The notes below the pieces were generated by a model. That model made no database searches, was not told where the DNA came from, and was given only the letters and a program-made list of their open reading frames with translations. Positions 14,058 to 25,640 of a stretch of 64,000 nucleotides of DNA are shown here, one piece after another. The stretch is from Polytrichum commune (lineage: Eukaryota; Streptophyta; Polytrichopsida; Polytrichales; Polytrichaceae). The stretch lies in NCBI GenBank assembly GCA_950295325.1, contig OX485807.1, positions 5,646,501 through 5,710,500 on the forward strand, given 5' to 3'. Position 1 is the stretch's first letter. The number at the start of each line of letters is the position of its first letter. Position numbers and translations under genes: made by a program.

Positions 14058-14294
14058 TTACGACTACACCAATATGTATCACCTATTAGAACGATTCACC
14101 ATTTGGAGTTACGCACCACATTAACTTTTTACCAAGAGTTTCACTGTTTTACGAAGTCAGTTATATCATGCTTCTTGATGTGCATGGGTAACAAACTGAT
14201 ACTCTCAATAAAGAGTTATAGCAACGAGTAACTCCAAATGATAAACCACACTAATAGGTGTGGTTTATATTGGTGTATATTGGTGTAGAGGTAA
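14058..14294. mobile_element. MITE with ~55-70 bp imperfect terminal inverted repeats
   Basis: The left end reads TTACGACTACACCAATAT..CACCTATTAG..TTTGGAGTTAC. The right end (about 14226-14294) reads as its reverse complement: AGTAACTCCAAAT..CTAATAGGTG..ATATTGGTGTAGAGGTAA. The right arm has an extra ATTGGTGTAT repeat. The internal 110 bp has no frame. Similar termini (GATCA--TGGT-TTAC-ACTA) occur near 11775 and 30956, so this is a family. A target duplication could not be fixed, so the superfamily is open. Confidence 0.6.
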
Positions 14295-14398
14295 GATTGC
14301 GCAATTTGCATATTGATCATTCAGTCCGAAAAATACCCGATTTTACTTGAATCTCAGTTACTTGCACATGTGCCAATGGAAGTTTGCAGTCAACAAGT

Positions 14399-14926
14399 TT
14401 ATTGAACTACATAGGCACTAGTACCAGGTGGAGAGGGTGTACAAAGAATGACGATGTCCTTAGGCCTTCGGCTGCTGAATTTGGATACTCGGCAAGCAGC
14501 ATCTGTCCTTCCATCTTGTTGGAGACTGCCTGGGCCCTGTACTCGAAGCGTCTGTTTTCTCAGGGTACCTGATTTAGTTAAGTTTGTACAATATTACCTA
14601 GTGAACACAACTTTCGTTCGAGGCATGACGTGTTTCCCATCTGAAGATGAGATAAACTCTGACATATATCTATCATGAGGATTATAAGTTAACTATCTGA
14701 TAACAGTTGTTGAGTTAAAACAAAAGGGCACAAGACTTGACTCTCGGCTTGACTTGACCCCCCGACCATTTACCAATGCTGTTGTTTGGGAAACACACGA
14801 GGTGGGTATTCTTGCATCATAACTTACAAAGTCTTAATTACGTAGCTGTCAAAAACTCGTGCAACCTCCCTCAAGCTTCACCTTCCTCCACAGGCCCCCT
14901 ATCTCTCGTTCCTTCTTGTCAGACAT
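14399..14926 (-). CDS. Candidate small two-exon gene, unknown product (76 aa)
   Basis: On the minus strand an ATG at 14926 opens MSDKKEREIGGLWRKVKLEG and leads to a GAG|GTTGCA donor after 14866 (one base carried over). An acceptor AAATCAG before 14568 supplies the two missing bases. It opens a 55-codon exon containing TLRKQTLRVQGPGSLQQDG and DIVILCTPSPPGTSAYVV, with TAA at 14401-14399. Frame, phase and lengths agree (61 + 170 nt). The protein would be basic and hydrophilic at its start; no known domain is seen. The donor is not strong and the plus strand is also open here, so this may be chance or one end of a longer gene. Confidence 0.3.
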
Positions 14927-15553
14927 CCCAAGCTTTCAAGTTTCACGTACCATCTAGCGATTACAAATATACCTGAACAGATTCACCTTAACTTTACAAC
15001 TTCGATGACATAGTACCGTTAAGTGCCACTGAAACGTAACGAGAGTCTCATATGATGACCATTTTCACGTCATGGAATATAGACCACTACTACAGGCAGT
15101 CTACCACTGATAGACTATTCCCTTCCATAGTAGACTGGAATGGGGAGCATCTTCTTGTCAAATGCAACAAACTGGTCATTAATATGTTCACCATCATTGG
15201 TGGCCAAACAGTTCTGGAAATGGAACTACACCAAGTTTCCAGAGAATTCACCTAGTCAACTATAAAGGTCATAATACTGCTCACCTATATCAGAATTTCA
15301 ACCTTTTATGGCACTGGGTTTTCCTACATGGAGATGGGTCAGGCTCCAAGTTATCAACATTTACTCTAATATTCCTCAAAGCTTACCTAAAGCTCCTATA
15401 CACCACCAAAAGAAGCTGCATTTGCGTTGTCTAAAGATGAAAATTCTTGACAGAGAAGCTCAAAGATATAAATAAATAAATAAATAAAACCAAGAGCAAC
15501 AGCTGTTCATTTTGCTGGCTCCATCGGTCTTTGAATATTGTCACACAAGTTCC

Positions 15554-18500
15554 TCAGCCATGAAGGGTCACACTCGAACCAGATGTTGCTACTGGCAGAT
15601 CTGCTGATATAAACTCGGTACCATCAGGTAGAACATCTGCAGATAACGCCTGTTCAAGACATGACACAATCCATACCTTAGAGATCTAAGAACAGCAGAT
15701 TTCCATACCACTAGCCTAACCAGATAGCAATAAATTTTATTTTTATTGTGAGAGTGCACGCAGAAACTGCAGCTCTGTGATGGCATTCTTGACACTATGT
15801 ATTCATTCATCCCCAACAAAATTATTTGTGCAGAACATGAGAGATAATTCCAACCAGCAAGAGACCCTTGTGCGAAGCTGACCTCAATATAAGCAGGATG
15901 CTTGATCAAATAGTCAAGTGCAGCCTCTGCAAGCAACATAAACCTCAAAAGAAATTAGTAAGCTTTCTGACAGTTGAAAAAAGCATCGTGGTGTTTGAAC
16001 ATCCACAATAAGCAGTTTTTGCAGGATTGAAAGTCCTACGCAAGCAGAAACTGAGCTTGGAAGGCTAATCGCTATGGAAAATTGTCATTACAATAAGAGG
16101 GTACAAACCTGAAGGGACTCGTGCAATAAAACCATGTGTGTACCCTTTGCCAACAGAGGAGATATTAGTTCCTGCAAGCAGCCAAGTAATCATTGATTAC
16201 TGGGAAAATCTCAAACACAACAATGAACTATTTGCCCATGGTAGCAACTCTTGGTGGGATCCCTATCAATTTTGGTAACACATACTTTCAAAAAGAAGCA
16301 ATAATTCGAAGCAACCATTTGTGGATCTAATATTTGATCTAAAGCACATCTGAGGAGAAATTATTATTATTGCCGGATCACATGGAATAACAAGGTCTAG
16401 GTTCATTCACCAGACGCTGGTTCAAAAATCCCAGCTGGACCGATAAGCACACCTCTGAACATTCAACCTGGCTAATCCATACAAGTTTGAATTGAAAGAA
16501 ACACTTTGACCACATAACATTGAGTCCGAGTCTAAACCTGCAGTTAGCTGTACAATGGCCGAACTCAGCTCTTTGCCTAAAGCCCTGAAGGACTGTAGCA
16601 TGTGATCTATTGATGCTGGGCTGGTCCCTTCTTTCACTTTAAGAAGTACTGCATGATCAATACCTTCACTAAAAGCCTGCAATAACCAGAATCCATTAAC
16701 CCCTGCAACTTTGACAACAATCACCACTATGAAGCTGATAAGAACAAATATAAAGGTCACCTTTTTAAAGGTAGAGCCAGTTCCTTGCAATGAAAAGGTC
16801 CCAGAAATGGTGTCACTCACACATTAATTGTTCTTCAAATGGCAAAGCATGATAATCACACAAAAAAATGATACTTGAGAGCAACCAATTTTTTTCTCAT
16901 GCGCAGGTGAAAGAGGAACAAATCATTTCAATAGTCTCCAAAAATGTAAGAAAATCTTACATGTCCTCTCCGGAATATTGCTTCCATTTCATCTTCAACT
17001 TCTGTCTCGAAATCCAGCATCACCAATCCCTGGACACAACAACCTTTAATAATTCAGTGACGTCATCCTATCCCAAGTGAACAGTAGAGTTAGTGCATGC
17101 ACTATGCCATCTTAGTGAACTCAATGCAAATGCTAAGAAGGTGATGGTTGCAATGCAACCAGTGAGTTTCTTTGGGAGATATTTACATGGTAGAACGGAA
17201 TAACAAGCTCACGGGCTATTCTCCAGCGCTGTGGATTCTGCATGTACTGATCTAGATCCTCCTTGGTTGAGAACCTCTGAAAAAGTGCATGAGTCACACC
17301 CTCCGGAGTTTTTTTTGCAACTCTGCCTACTCTCATCACCCAGCCAAAAGACTGCACTAGTTAGCATCAACCAACACAAGTGCTCAATTTCTCACCATGG
17401 AAGACTGACCAGAGAGTGGTCATACTTCAAGTTTCAGTGGAAATTGGCAAGCGTGAGTAAAAACAATTTTCCTAAAACCTGAACCCTAAACCCTAAACCC
17501 TAAACAGGAAAGGAAAGAACAAATCACTGATACCAATTTGCAGACCTACATGCAATCACTGCAACACCGGTAGTAAGATGCAAGAATCGTAAGAGCAACT
17601 CCTATGATCACTGTAAAATGGTTTCATCTCTCACTAATAGGCTTTCATGCTCATCACATGGATTTCATGTCCATATGTATCATAATTCTTCATTACCCAC
17701 CGATTCTTGAGAGACAGACAACACTCTAAATTCTTAAGGGTCGGAAGAACTTAAGAGGGTTGCACCTCTCTTAATTATTCGGTGGACAATAAAAAATTTA
17801 AAATCATTTGGGCTTTGTGGGTGGGATGACCATGTAGCCTTGCCCCACAAAACCTAAAAAGTCGATCACCTATTGAGAGAATATTGTTCAGAGTGACGAA
17901 AGGAGTTGCTCTAAGATCAATTACGTAAAGTAAGTAGCACTTCAAAGAGGTTGTTACTGTAAACTTACCCACTGACAGCGAAATAATGCCTTTGACCTGA
18001 TACTGAATAGTGAAGAGAGATTCCAGCATCTCCTTCTCCTGTTCCTCTTTTAAATCGTCTTTCATCCGAAACAGAACCATGTGATCCACCACCTTCCTGC
18101 ATTCACTATGTTCTCTATTATCAGCCACAACTCTAAAACAAATATCTTCAGAGACCCCCATTCGGTCATCCTCCACTTCCGGATGAATTCCATTTACCTC
18201 CTTGCCAGGGGGAGAGGAGAAATTTAAGGACCTTAGATTTATATCCCCTGAGTGGAAAAACCTAATTTGAACTAGTTGCTCCCAACGTTTTCCTGTGGTG
18301 CCTGTCTCTTACAGATGATCAACCTTAAGGCCCAACACAATAGGGCATAAAGAAATCGTTCCGTTATTAACTTGAGAGCATCAACTTGAGTTCGCATTAT
18401 AAGGATTTCCAACAAAAATAGACATTCTTAGAACTGTGACGCTTGCTGCGGTATGCTTCTTAAGCATATCATGGCCCCGAAATTTGTCAATCATATGCAA

Positions 18501-18669
18501 GAGTCTTCGCAAAATTGAACTGAGAACTCAGGGCACAAAATACAAGGCTGGAGACAAACCGTTTCCTAGAGTTGCCTCCCTCGACCATCCTGTCCGAATC
18601 ACTGTAAGTTTCGGCGCAATCGTTAGCCTGTTCAGCTCCCTCAACGTTAGTTGAACTCTCAATGGCCAT
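15554..18669 (-). CDS. Dimeric A/B-barrel (Dabb) two-domain stress-responsive protein, UP3-like, eight exons
   Basis: Spliced coding sequence on the minus strand: 18669-18560, 18096-17969, 17356-17187, 17029-16961, 16676-16538, 16171-16109, 15926-15883 and 15649-15554. All introns are GT-AG and all phases agree, giving 272 aa. The first Dabb domain (about residues 38-135) shows VVDHMVLFRMKDD, VKGIISLSV and EGVTHALFQRFSTKEDLDQY. The second (about 164-240) shows IDHAVLLKVKEG, KGYTHGFIARVPSEAALDYL and KHPAYIE. This H-x-V-L-F-K-x-K / G-[VY]-T-H-[AG] / HPxY pattern is typical of stress-responsive A/B-barrel proteins, and two domains in one chain match the plant UP3 subgroup. Biochemical function is unsettled in the family. 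The third exon's acceptor (GVTHAL exon) is the least certain boundary. The first ATG in frame gives no obvious transit peptide; an upstream exon could change the N-terminus. Confidence 0.85.
17484..17504. repeat. Interstitial telomere-type repeat (CCCTAAA)x3
   Basis: Three perfect 7-bp plant-type telomere units, preceded by the partial unit GAACCCTAAA. They lie in the 612-bp intron between the second and third coding exons of the Dabb gene. On the coding strand they read TTTAGGG. Confidence 0.95.
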
Positions 18670-19202
18670 TTCAAGCGCTGTGGATGCCTCCAATGTCTGT
18701 CATAAATCAAACACATTCATACCTATTAGTAAGCTCACAGCGGCCAAGCAATTCCCCCCGTGTAATGTAATCCATGTCACATTCGCAATAGCAATCCCTT
18801 CACATTGTCTACCTAAACCAAAGCTTTCTGAATAAGAACACATTTTAGGTAATTGGGCCAGGGAAAGTTGGTCATGCGCATGTTCACTACGAAATTGACA
18901 CCGCCATGTCCCCGGTATTCTAATTTATGCAATCCAGCACTTATCAGGCCAAGTCGTAACAAATTGGAAGCATACAAAAATGAGACAAAAATTGGGTTAA
19001 CGTGTGAGAAGGAGAGGAGAGCCCAGCAGCTACATCACCTCTCAGAGCACAAAATTGCTGCTAACCCCACCTCACAATGTGAATTACTTGGTCACTCCAT
19101 GCAATCTCTTATTCCACTCGAACTTATGAGCTTGGGCACTTCAGGAGACACAACAGTATGCCTCCTGACACCAAGGAATTCACAGCTTTGCGACCAACTT
19201 AC

Positions 19203-19405
19203 CCACCAGCAGAGACAATCGTCGTATGCTTCCAACCTTTTGACCACTCTCTGAATTCGCAGAATTGACCTCCAAAAAGTGTAGAATTTTACAGGATACT
19301 GTGACTCCTTTCTCGCAGCCTCAAAAGAAGCTCACTTCTAACGAGTTGAAACCCCAAAAAGGAAGGTGGGTCGGATTGAGATGTGGAAAATGTCGGCGTG
19401 GCCAT
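19203..19405 (-). other. Possible 5' exon of the Dabb gene with a short upstream frame
   Basis: A GTAAGT donor at 19202-19197 (minus) follows a compositionally mixed segment. An ATG at 19405 opens 38 codons (begins MATPTFSTSQSDPPSFLG, Ser/Thr/Arg-rich and transit-peptide-like) and stops at 19289, before the donor. Splicing this exon to 18696 would place that frame out of register with the Dabb frame. It would therefore act as leader sequence with an upstream ORF. A different splice could make it a plastid-targeting N-terminus, but I could not find one in phase. Confidence 0.3.
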
Positions 19406-19620
19406 AGCCCAACCGTCCTTTGGCCCTGCAATTAGTCAGGTTGCCTTTATGATGGTCAACCCCATTATACACCCCTTTTGCTCACCATTCTTGCTGTTGC
19501 ATTTGTGTTAACACCCACACTGTCATTTCTTCACCTTGTCGTAGGTTACCTATCTTGCGGACCGGAAGCTAATAGATTAGTGCTATAATGTCGTAGTGGT
19601 GAGCTGGATGTTGTGGATGA

Positions 19621-20425
19621 AAAGTATCCTACTCTGGGCGAAAACTGGTGTGTCAACACTGGCCTGAAAGAGAACCATAAAGCTAAAGCCCGTTCTGATT
19701 GCTGATTGAGCCTTCTGAGAAGCGTTGACAGATCACCGCCTTCGAACAAATGAGACAAGTTAAATCCTCCATGGACGACATGAGGAATTTAGTTACTCGT
19801 GTTGGAATTTGACGGGGAGCCTCTACTGTAAGGATATATGTTCACAACAGCTTGAGTTGCAAATTATTTCTCTATCCTGTTGTGAACATCAAAAGTATCC
19901 TATCTCAGGACGAGGGTTGGATTGTCAACACCGGCATGAAAGAGAACCATTCTGATTTGTTGCTTAAGCATATTGAGAAATGTTGACAGATCACCGTCTT
20001 CACACAAATGAGACAAGTTAAATCCTTCATAGACAACATGAGAAATTCGGTCACTTGTGTTGGGAACTTAACATGGAGCCTGTACTGTAAGGATATATGT
20101 TGACAACAAATTGAAGTTTAAAATGTTTCTCTATCTTGTTGTGAACATCAAAACTGTCCTACTCTGGACGAGGGTTGGATCGTCGACACTGTCTTGAAAG
20201 AGAGCCATAAAGCTCAAAGCCAATTCTAACTGCTGATTAAGATTTATGAGAAATGTGACAGATCACCTTCTTCGAACAAATGAGATAAGTTAAATCCTTC
20301 ATGGACGACATGACGAATTTGGTTGCTCGTGTTGGAGCTTGACATGGATCCTGTACTGTAAGGATATGTGTTTACAACAGGGTGAAGTTGCAAATTGTTT
20401 CTCTATCCTCGGTTGTGAAAACCAA
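19621..20425. repeat. Three tandem ~265-bp repeats, each ending in a hairpin
   Basis: Units begin near 19621, 19893 and 20155. Shared phrases are TCCTA-TCT-GG-CGA, AAAGAGA-CCATA, TTGACAGATCACC, CGAACAAATGAGA-AAGTTAAATCC and CTGTAAGGATATATGTT. Each copy ends in an inverted repeat, best kept in the first: ATGTTCACAACA ... TGTTGTGAACAT with a ~27-nt loop. One frame of the units reads QMRQVKSSMDDMRNLVTRVG-like helical sequence, interrupted in copy three. A 50-codon open stretch follows at 20419-20568 (contains VIPRDLQSNSLSVQQFADSI). Together they could be remnants of a retroelement or satellite-expanded gene piece. Confidence 0.7.
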
Positions 20426-20568
20426 CGACTCATGTGAAATTAGATGTGATCCCTCGAGACCTGCAGTCCAATTCCTTATCGGTTCAACAATTTGCAGATT
20501 CAATCCGTAATGTGTCCAAGAGCTCCATTCCTGCTGTGTCTACAAAAGCCCATGTAAAGACACTTTAG

Positions 20569-21799
20569 CACCAGAAACAATATGGACCCATTTACAGTAG
20601 CTCACTCAGGTGCATAAGAATGTTACCAGGGTTGTTCCTCAGACCTCAACTGTGGCAGGGGAAATGTAATAGTTATTCTTTCCTCGTGATACATACCTTG
20701 TTCATGATTAATCCTATAATGAGTTCAGATTGAGATTTCCAAACAGATCCCATGCATGTTGCAGTGGATAGCTACTTCTTAAATTTGGCTCCTCGAATCA
20801 AACAATCACAGCTAATCATCAACATTTCGGTTTAACAAGTTGTGATGAAATATTGCTGAACACGGAAAGTAGATACGGTGCAGTGTGTATTTACCAATGA
20901 AGCATAATCCTCCCCATCACCTTACTTCCACAAGATTCATGCAACAAGGGAGCAAGAGGAGTATACACATTCTGCGGGAGTGCGGAACCAAGTCTAGGTC
21001 ATCGATGCTTCCTATGCGGATCATCGTACATAACCCTTACCCCACACTTGAACAGCATGCTAATAGGGGCAAGCATGGCAGTGTAGTTATTCTTGCTGGC
21101 AACTAAACACCACCACATCGTACACCTCATGTAAGTACTGTTTTTGTGCATCGCATTCAAAATGGACGAAGATAAGGGAATGCTCTAACATTAAATGCCA
21201 CATTCCCAAACTAGCAATTCACTTGCTCCAAGAGTGCCAAGCAACTTTTCTATATCGTTAACTTCTTCAAGGTTCTCTTGGGTCCTCTTTTAGAAGGATT
21301 AAAAAAATGCTGATAATCCTAAATAGCAACATGAAACTTCATCATTATCCAACGCATAATGGCCATGCTCTCTATGATCTTAATTATGCTCAATATATAT
21401 CAAATCAGAAGAGGTTAGAAGTATCTAGTCTCCTTAATAATGAGTCCTTTTATGAAACAAGAAAACTCCCGCTCGAGGAAAGCTTTAGCGTATGTCCCCC
21501 AATCTGTAGGGCACTGTAGCTTCGTAAGGGATCCTTTACGTCACACCACACTGTAAACCACCACAAGGGGCAACCTCTACATGCATCAACAGCCACTTAT
21601 CAGAACAAGACAAGATGATACTCCAGAAAATAGGCATATAATCCCATCAGTAATACGAATTTAGCGGAACTCTAATTTGGAAGGAAACATCGAAACAACA
21701 TGCTCCAAATGCTCCCTTAAGCCTACAAGACGATAATATGTCTGTATGCGTCTCCAAAGATCTCTCCATACATTTGCAACAGACAACAGACAACAGACA
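20569..21799. other. Intergenic upstream of the Dabb gene, no gene seen
   Basis: Mixed composition with short open frames (for example 20885-21106 and 21307-21519) that show no motif. No promoter elements could be assigned with confidence. Confidence 0.5.
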
Positions 21800-22250
21800 C
21801 ATATAATGACACGTGAATCCTGCCACCACCAAAGATGCATCTTACAACTCGCCTCCAGAACATACTAAACAGGCAGTACACAAAATTTAAAAGCCTGCAA
21901 CGAAGCCTTACATACAATTGCTATGTCCATTTAATGCTTTCTTTCTCTCAGTATTATCCGTCGAAACTTTTTCAAAACTAATACTCTACTTATGTCCTTG
22001 TGGAACTCTACCCAAAACGCACAAAACATTTAACTTGAGAATTGAGACAAAAATGCACACATTACACAACCAATTTCCACATCTTGCAAGAATTCTCCGA
22101 ATGTCTTATTCACAATTTCCGCACTGCTGCTGCTATCATAACTGCTGTCACCCAAAACATGCATCTTACAATTTGCCTCCACACACACTAAAGAGGCAAT
22201 ACGCAAATTACAAAGCTGCAACGAAGCCTAACATACAAATGCTTTGTCCG

Positions 22251-22254
<4 letters not shown>

Positions 22255-22289
<35 letters not shown>
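22255..22289. repeat. (CT)n microsatellite, ~17 units
   Basis: Pure CT/TC dinucleotide run at the end of a duplicated block. Confidence 0.95.
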
Positions 22290-22292
<3 letters not shown>

Positions 22293-22487
22293 CACTATCC
22301 CTCACAAATTTTCCACGCCTGAATTTCTACTTATGATGTTGCTTGTTGTTGTTGAACCGATTCTCGCATCCCATGTAGAATGGCAATTTTGATGCCATCA
22401 AGCGTGCCTTTCTTGCCAAAGAGTGGAACTCCTTCCACCTCATGTGAGAAAAACTAAATTACCTTGAGCTCAAGGAAATTCTAAGCT

Positions 22488-22763
22488 ATGATAGTAATCA
22501 TACCTGAAGCAACCATTGCCGGAACCCCAACGCAAAAACTACTGCGGCTTAACGCACCTCAAATCATAGAATCGTCACGGAAATTGGCCGGTCGTCAACT
22601 GTCAACTATCCCAATTTCTACTATCCCAATTTCTAGAGAGATAAATGATTATGCCACTTGTGTCTCTAACAATGTTGTTGCAAATGAAACACACTTTGTG
22701 TTGGAGTGTTCTCTCTACAGTTCCACTAGAGATAGGTTTCTTTCTCTCTATTTCAAAATGTAG
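22488..22763 (+). pseudogene. Possible fragment of a non-LTR retrotransposon C-terminal zinc-binding region
   Basis: An open frame ends in ISREINDYATCVSNNV followed by ANETHFVLECSLYSSTRDRF. This resembles the C-terminal tail of many LINE-type reverse transcriptases: I-x-R-E..C..C then E-x-HF-L-x-C-x-LY-x..R. The second cysteine of the usual CxxC is missing (CVSN), and no reverse transcriptase core is visible nearby. I read it as a decayed fragment; the match is by eye only. Confidence 0.35.
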
Positions 22764-23384
22764 TACTAGGTAATCTTAAGTCTTTCTTCCAACTGGACCA
22801 CCAAGATGATATAAGCCTCTATCTTACTTAAGGCCACTGCCCTCCAGTACTCTAAACAATTAGCCTTTTCGACACCACCTTGATGTACTTCTAGTCCCAT
22901 AACCTTGTGGCTTCCTGGACCTTATATTCAAAATTCATTTCAATGTGGAACTCTACCCAGAACACAGGAGAGAATTTACCTCGAGAATTGAAACTAAAAT
23001 GCACACGTGACACACCAGGTTTTCACATTAAGCAAAAACTAGCTATCAACTTGCGTGATCAAACAAATGCACTTGACCCATCTCCACCTGCAACAATGAA
23101 CCCAAATCTCCCATCAAATGTCAGAAGCCTTCCGAGACATGGGTCGGTCTTAGCACATCATAGTACTTGCCTGTGGACCCAAATGCATCATCTCCATACG
23201 AAGATGTCGAGAAAAAGGAAGAGAACGAGAATGTTGACGTATGGGTACAGAATCACATCACATCTAAGTACCTCGTCTCTTAATTTTTTCTACCCTCAAA
23301 ATCTTAACAACCCAGTACACACAATTGATTCCTGAAGACATTCAAAACTCAAGAGAGTCAATTCATCGATTCCTGCACATCTCG

Positions 23385-23880
23385 TGTTGGGCAGGGAAGG
23401 ATTGCGGCGCCAACTCGCTTCCTCAGTCTCCAGAAACTTCCGACCCCTCCCCAAATCACGGTCCCAGCGGGACCCAGGGTATGGTGACCGGACACTCCGG
23501 TGACCTGGACCGCGTGACCTGGAGGACCTGTCCGCGCCGCTCCGTGATTTAGGTGGTGGGGAAGGTCAGTTGCGTGCGGTGAGGTGGCGTGGCGTGATTT
23601 GTGGCCTACGCGTCTCGCCATGTGGCTCGTCGGCATCCACGTAGACTGCCAGCTCTCCCTCCCCTGTTAGCCACGTCATCGCCACGTCTTCGAGCATCTG
23701 TTAGTATTTTGGTTGGCCTGCTCGGGGTAAGTACTACTAGGGGAGGACTCAAGCCGCTACAGGTTTCGATCGACACCGTCCAAAGCTGAACGAAGGGCTC
23801 GGATTAGCCCGCCCGTCTCGGGAGCGTAGATCTCATGAATCTCATCCAATGCTCTATGGAGTTCCCACTTGAATGCGTCA
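23385..23880. promoter_or_regulatory. GC-rich island, possible promoter/first exon or captured gene fragment
   Basis: Composition rises sharply against AT-rich flanks and CpG is frequent. A heat-shock-like inverted GAA/TTC pair (AGAAACTTCC) lies at 23432-23441. On the plus strand GTAAGTA at 23727 would make a strong donor for a first exon, but no downstream exon was found. On the minus strand a 42-codon open stretch (23757-23885) encodes helical, coding-like sequence (FDAFKWELHRALDEIHEIY). Its role is unresolved: active promoter, dead gene piece or CpG-rich relic. Confidence 0.3.
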
Positions 23881-23885
23881 AAACC

Positions 23886-25309
23886 CTAAACGTAAATCTG
23901 AATTAGTGTGGCATTGACATTGATGTGCTACGTTACACAACATTACTCTATATGCTCTATATGCTCTCGTGCCATGGGGCTAGAATAACACATGCAATAA
24001 TACCCCTTTTATGTATTGGAATGCCTTTAAAATATAGCATCAGCCGGTCTGAGCAATGCTCATTTTGTCACAATAATTTGGCAGCTCATTATTTTTTCAA
24101 ATCAAGCACGGTGCTAGCTTCCGGGATTTTATATTTCTTTGTAATAATGTTGAAGTTGTTAGGCAGGGTCCACATGGTGTGGTGTGGTGTACCTGCCCGC
24201 CATGTCACTACTGTTCTCCCTCTTTAGTATGACACGTTGGGGAAACACACACAAAGAAGTTGTCTTATTGAGGTGCCGTCTTCTCATTAACGTGACAAAT
24301 GGTGTAAAGTTGTCGTCTTATTGATGGAATACGAAAACATAAGTAATATGAGTTTTAAAATACATATACAAAGAGTTTAAGCAATATAGATGATATGAAA
24401 TAATAACTTATAACTCCAAATAAATATAAATATTCTCAAGAACAACTCTTGAAATAGGAGTCCAAAGATCTTTGGTGTTGCCTACCCAAGTTAGCAATTG
24501 TCATCTTATCTAAATTCCCTATTAACTTTTGAAAACTAATTGTTTCATTTACACCAAAATATAAAGAATTCTCTAACAAGAAACTAGACAACAATGATGC
24601 ATGACGTTTAGCATCAAGATATTGGTGATACTATATCACCCGTGCACAAGGCAACATACTAGGCAGGAGGCCACTCTAACCCTAACCATGTCCATAACCA
24701 ACCCATACACTGGTTCCTTGGTGGATGCCTAGAGCCTTGCCTCCAAGGAACTAGTGTATGGGTTGTTTCGCCCAAGCCCATTCTACACGAGTAACTCTAA
24801 TTCTCATTGGGTTCCCAATGATAAGTGAAGTTCCCAAGTCGTTCCCAAGTGACGATGGATGTATTTTAGATGTACATAACATAGATGAAAAGAATTTTAG
24901 CATAAACTACCTCTTTAATATGACAAAACGGAAATTCTAAATCTCATATCATCAAGTGTTGTAGTCATATAAAAGAGGGAGTTTTGGACTAAAAGTTTGG
25001 TCTCGCAAAAATGTGTCGTGATATTGAGGGTGTCATATAAACGAGTGTCATAATAACGAGGTTAGATTGTATGGGAATCAACGTCAACTAATGTTCCTCT
25101 AAACTTAGGAACCGAAGCTAGCTAGATGGTGACTCAATATAGCGTAGGGCCTCTTATCAAAAGGGGAAGGGAACCTAACTTGTGTGCTTAGTCATATTGT
25201 GTAAGTATCAAAGTGAGCACCATGACTTGTCATGTATCAACAAGTGTCCCATGCTATCATTTATGATTGTCGCTTAAAGTAGACACAACTATATCAAAAT
25301 ATGGCGATA
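23886..25309. other. Intergenic, no gene seen
   Basis: AT-rich, with only short open frames (for example 23925-24227). Holds the hairpin at 24699-24765. Confidence 0.5.
24699..24765. repeat. Inverted repeat, 23-bp arms, 21-nt loop
   Basis: Left arm 24699-24721 and right arm 24743-24765 pair with a single mismatch (CAACCCATACACT[G/A]G..). Short, nearly perfect stem; not part of a recognisable terminator or tRNA. Confidence 0.85.
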
Positions 25310-25640
25310 ATTTGGACACATGTATTTGAGTGGTATGTGGTTAGGTGTTGATTTAAGAATGAACAACATCAATACATGCTTTAAAATATTGGACTACGTG
25401 ATCAAAATGCACTAAATGTTCTAGACCCAATAGTCAACATGATAGGTGGAATCCTATTATACCACTTAGTAAACACGAGAACATTTGATTTGATAATGAA
25501 TATGATATTCATGGAGCTCCATATATTATGAAGCAATTTGGCTGTATATGGGCACGAGTTGAAATTGTTAATGATCTCACACTAATTGTGTGTTTCATAT
25601 CCTACAATAATGGGTGCAATGTTTAAACAACACTAGTTTG
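25310..25640 (+). repeat. Family R member (forward copy)
   Basis: Contains ATATTGGACTACGTGATCAAAATG, TAGACCCAATAGTCAACATGAT and TTTGATAATGAATATGATATTC, shared in order with 54780-55010 and 63680-63960. Reverse-complement relatives are at 8030, 30290, 39110 and 42825. Confidence 0.55.

Larger units (their letters stand above)
21800..23050. repeat. Cluster of internally duplicated blocks
   Basis: A block at about 21800-21960 (GATGCATCTTACAA-T-GCCTCC, GGCA-TAC-CAAAT, CTGCAACGAAGCC) recurs at 22140-22310. Another at about 21995-22075 (TGTGGAACTCTACCCA-AAC, TTGAGAATTGA-AC-AAAATG) recurs at 22930-23020. The copies are direct and imperfect. A CT tract lies between. Confidence 0.6.

Noticed and set aside
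17484-17504. Chromosome end
   Set aside because: Only three telomere units, inside an intron with normal sequence on both sides.
18853-19254. 133-codon plus-strand open frame
   Set aside because: It lies opposite the first intron and possible leader exon of the Dabb gene and has no motif or splice structure.
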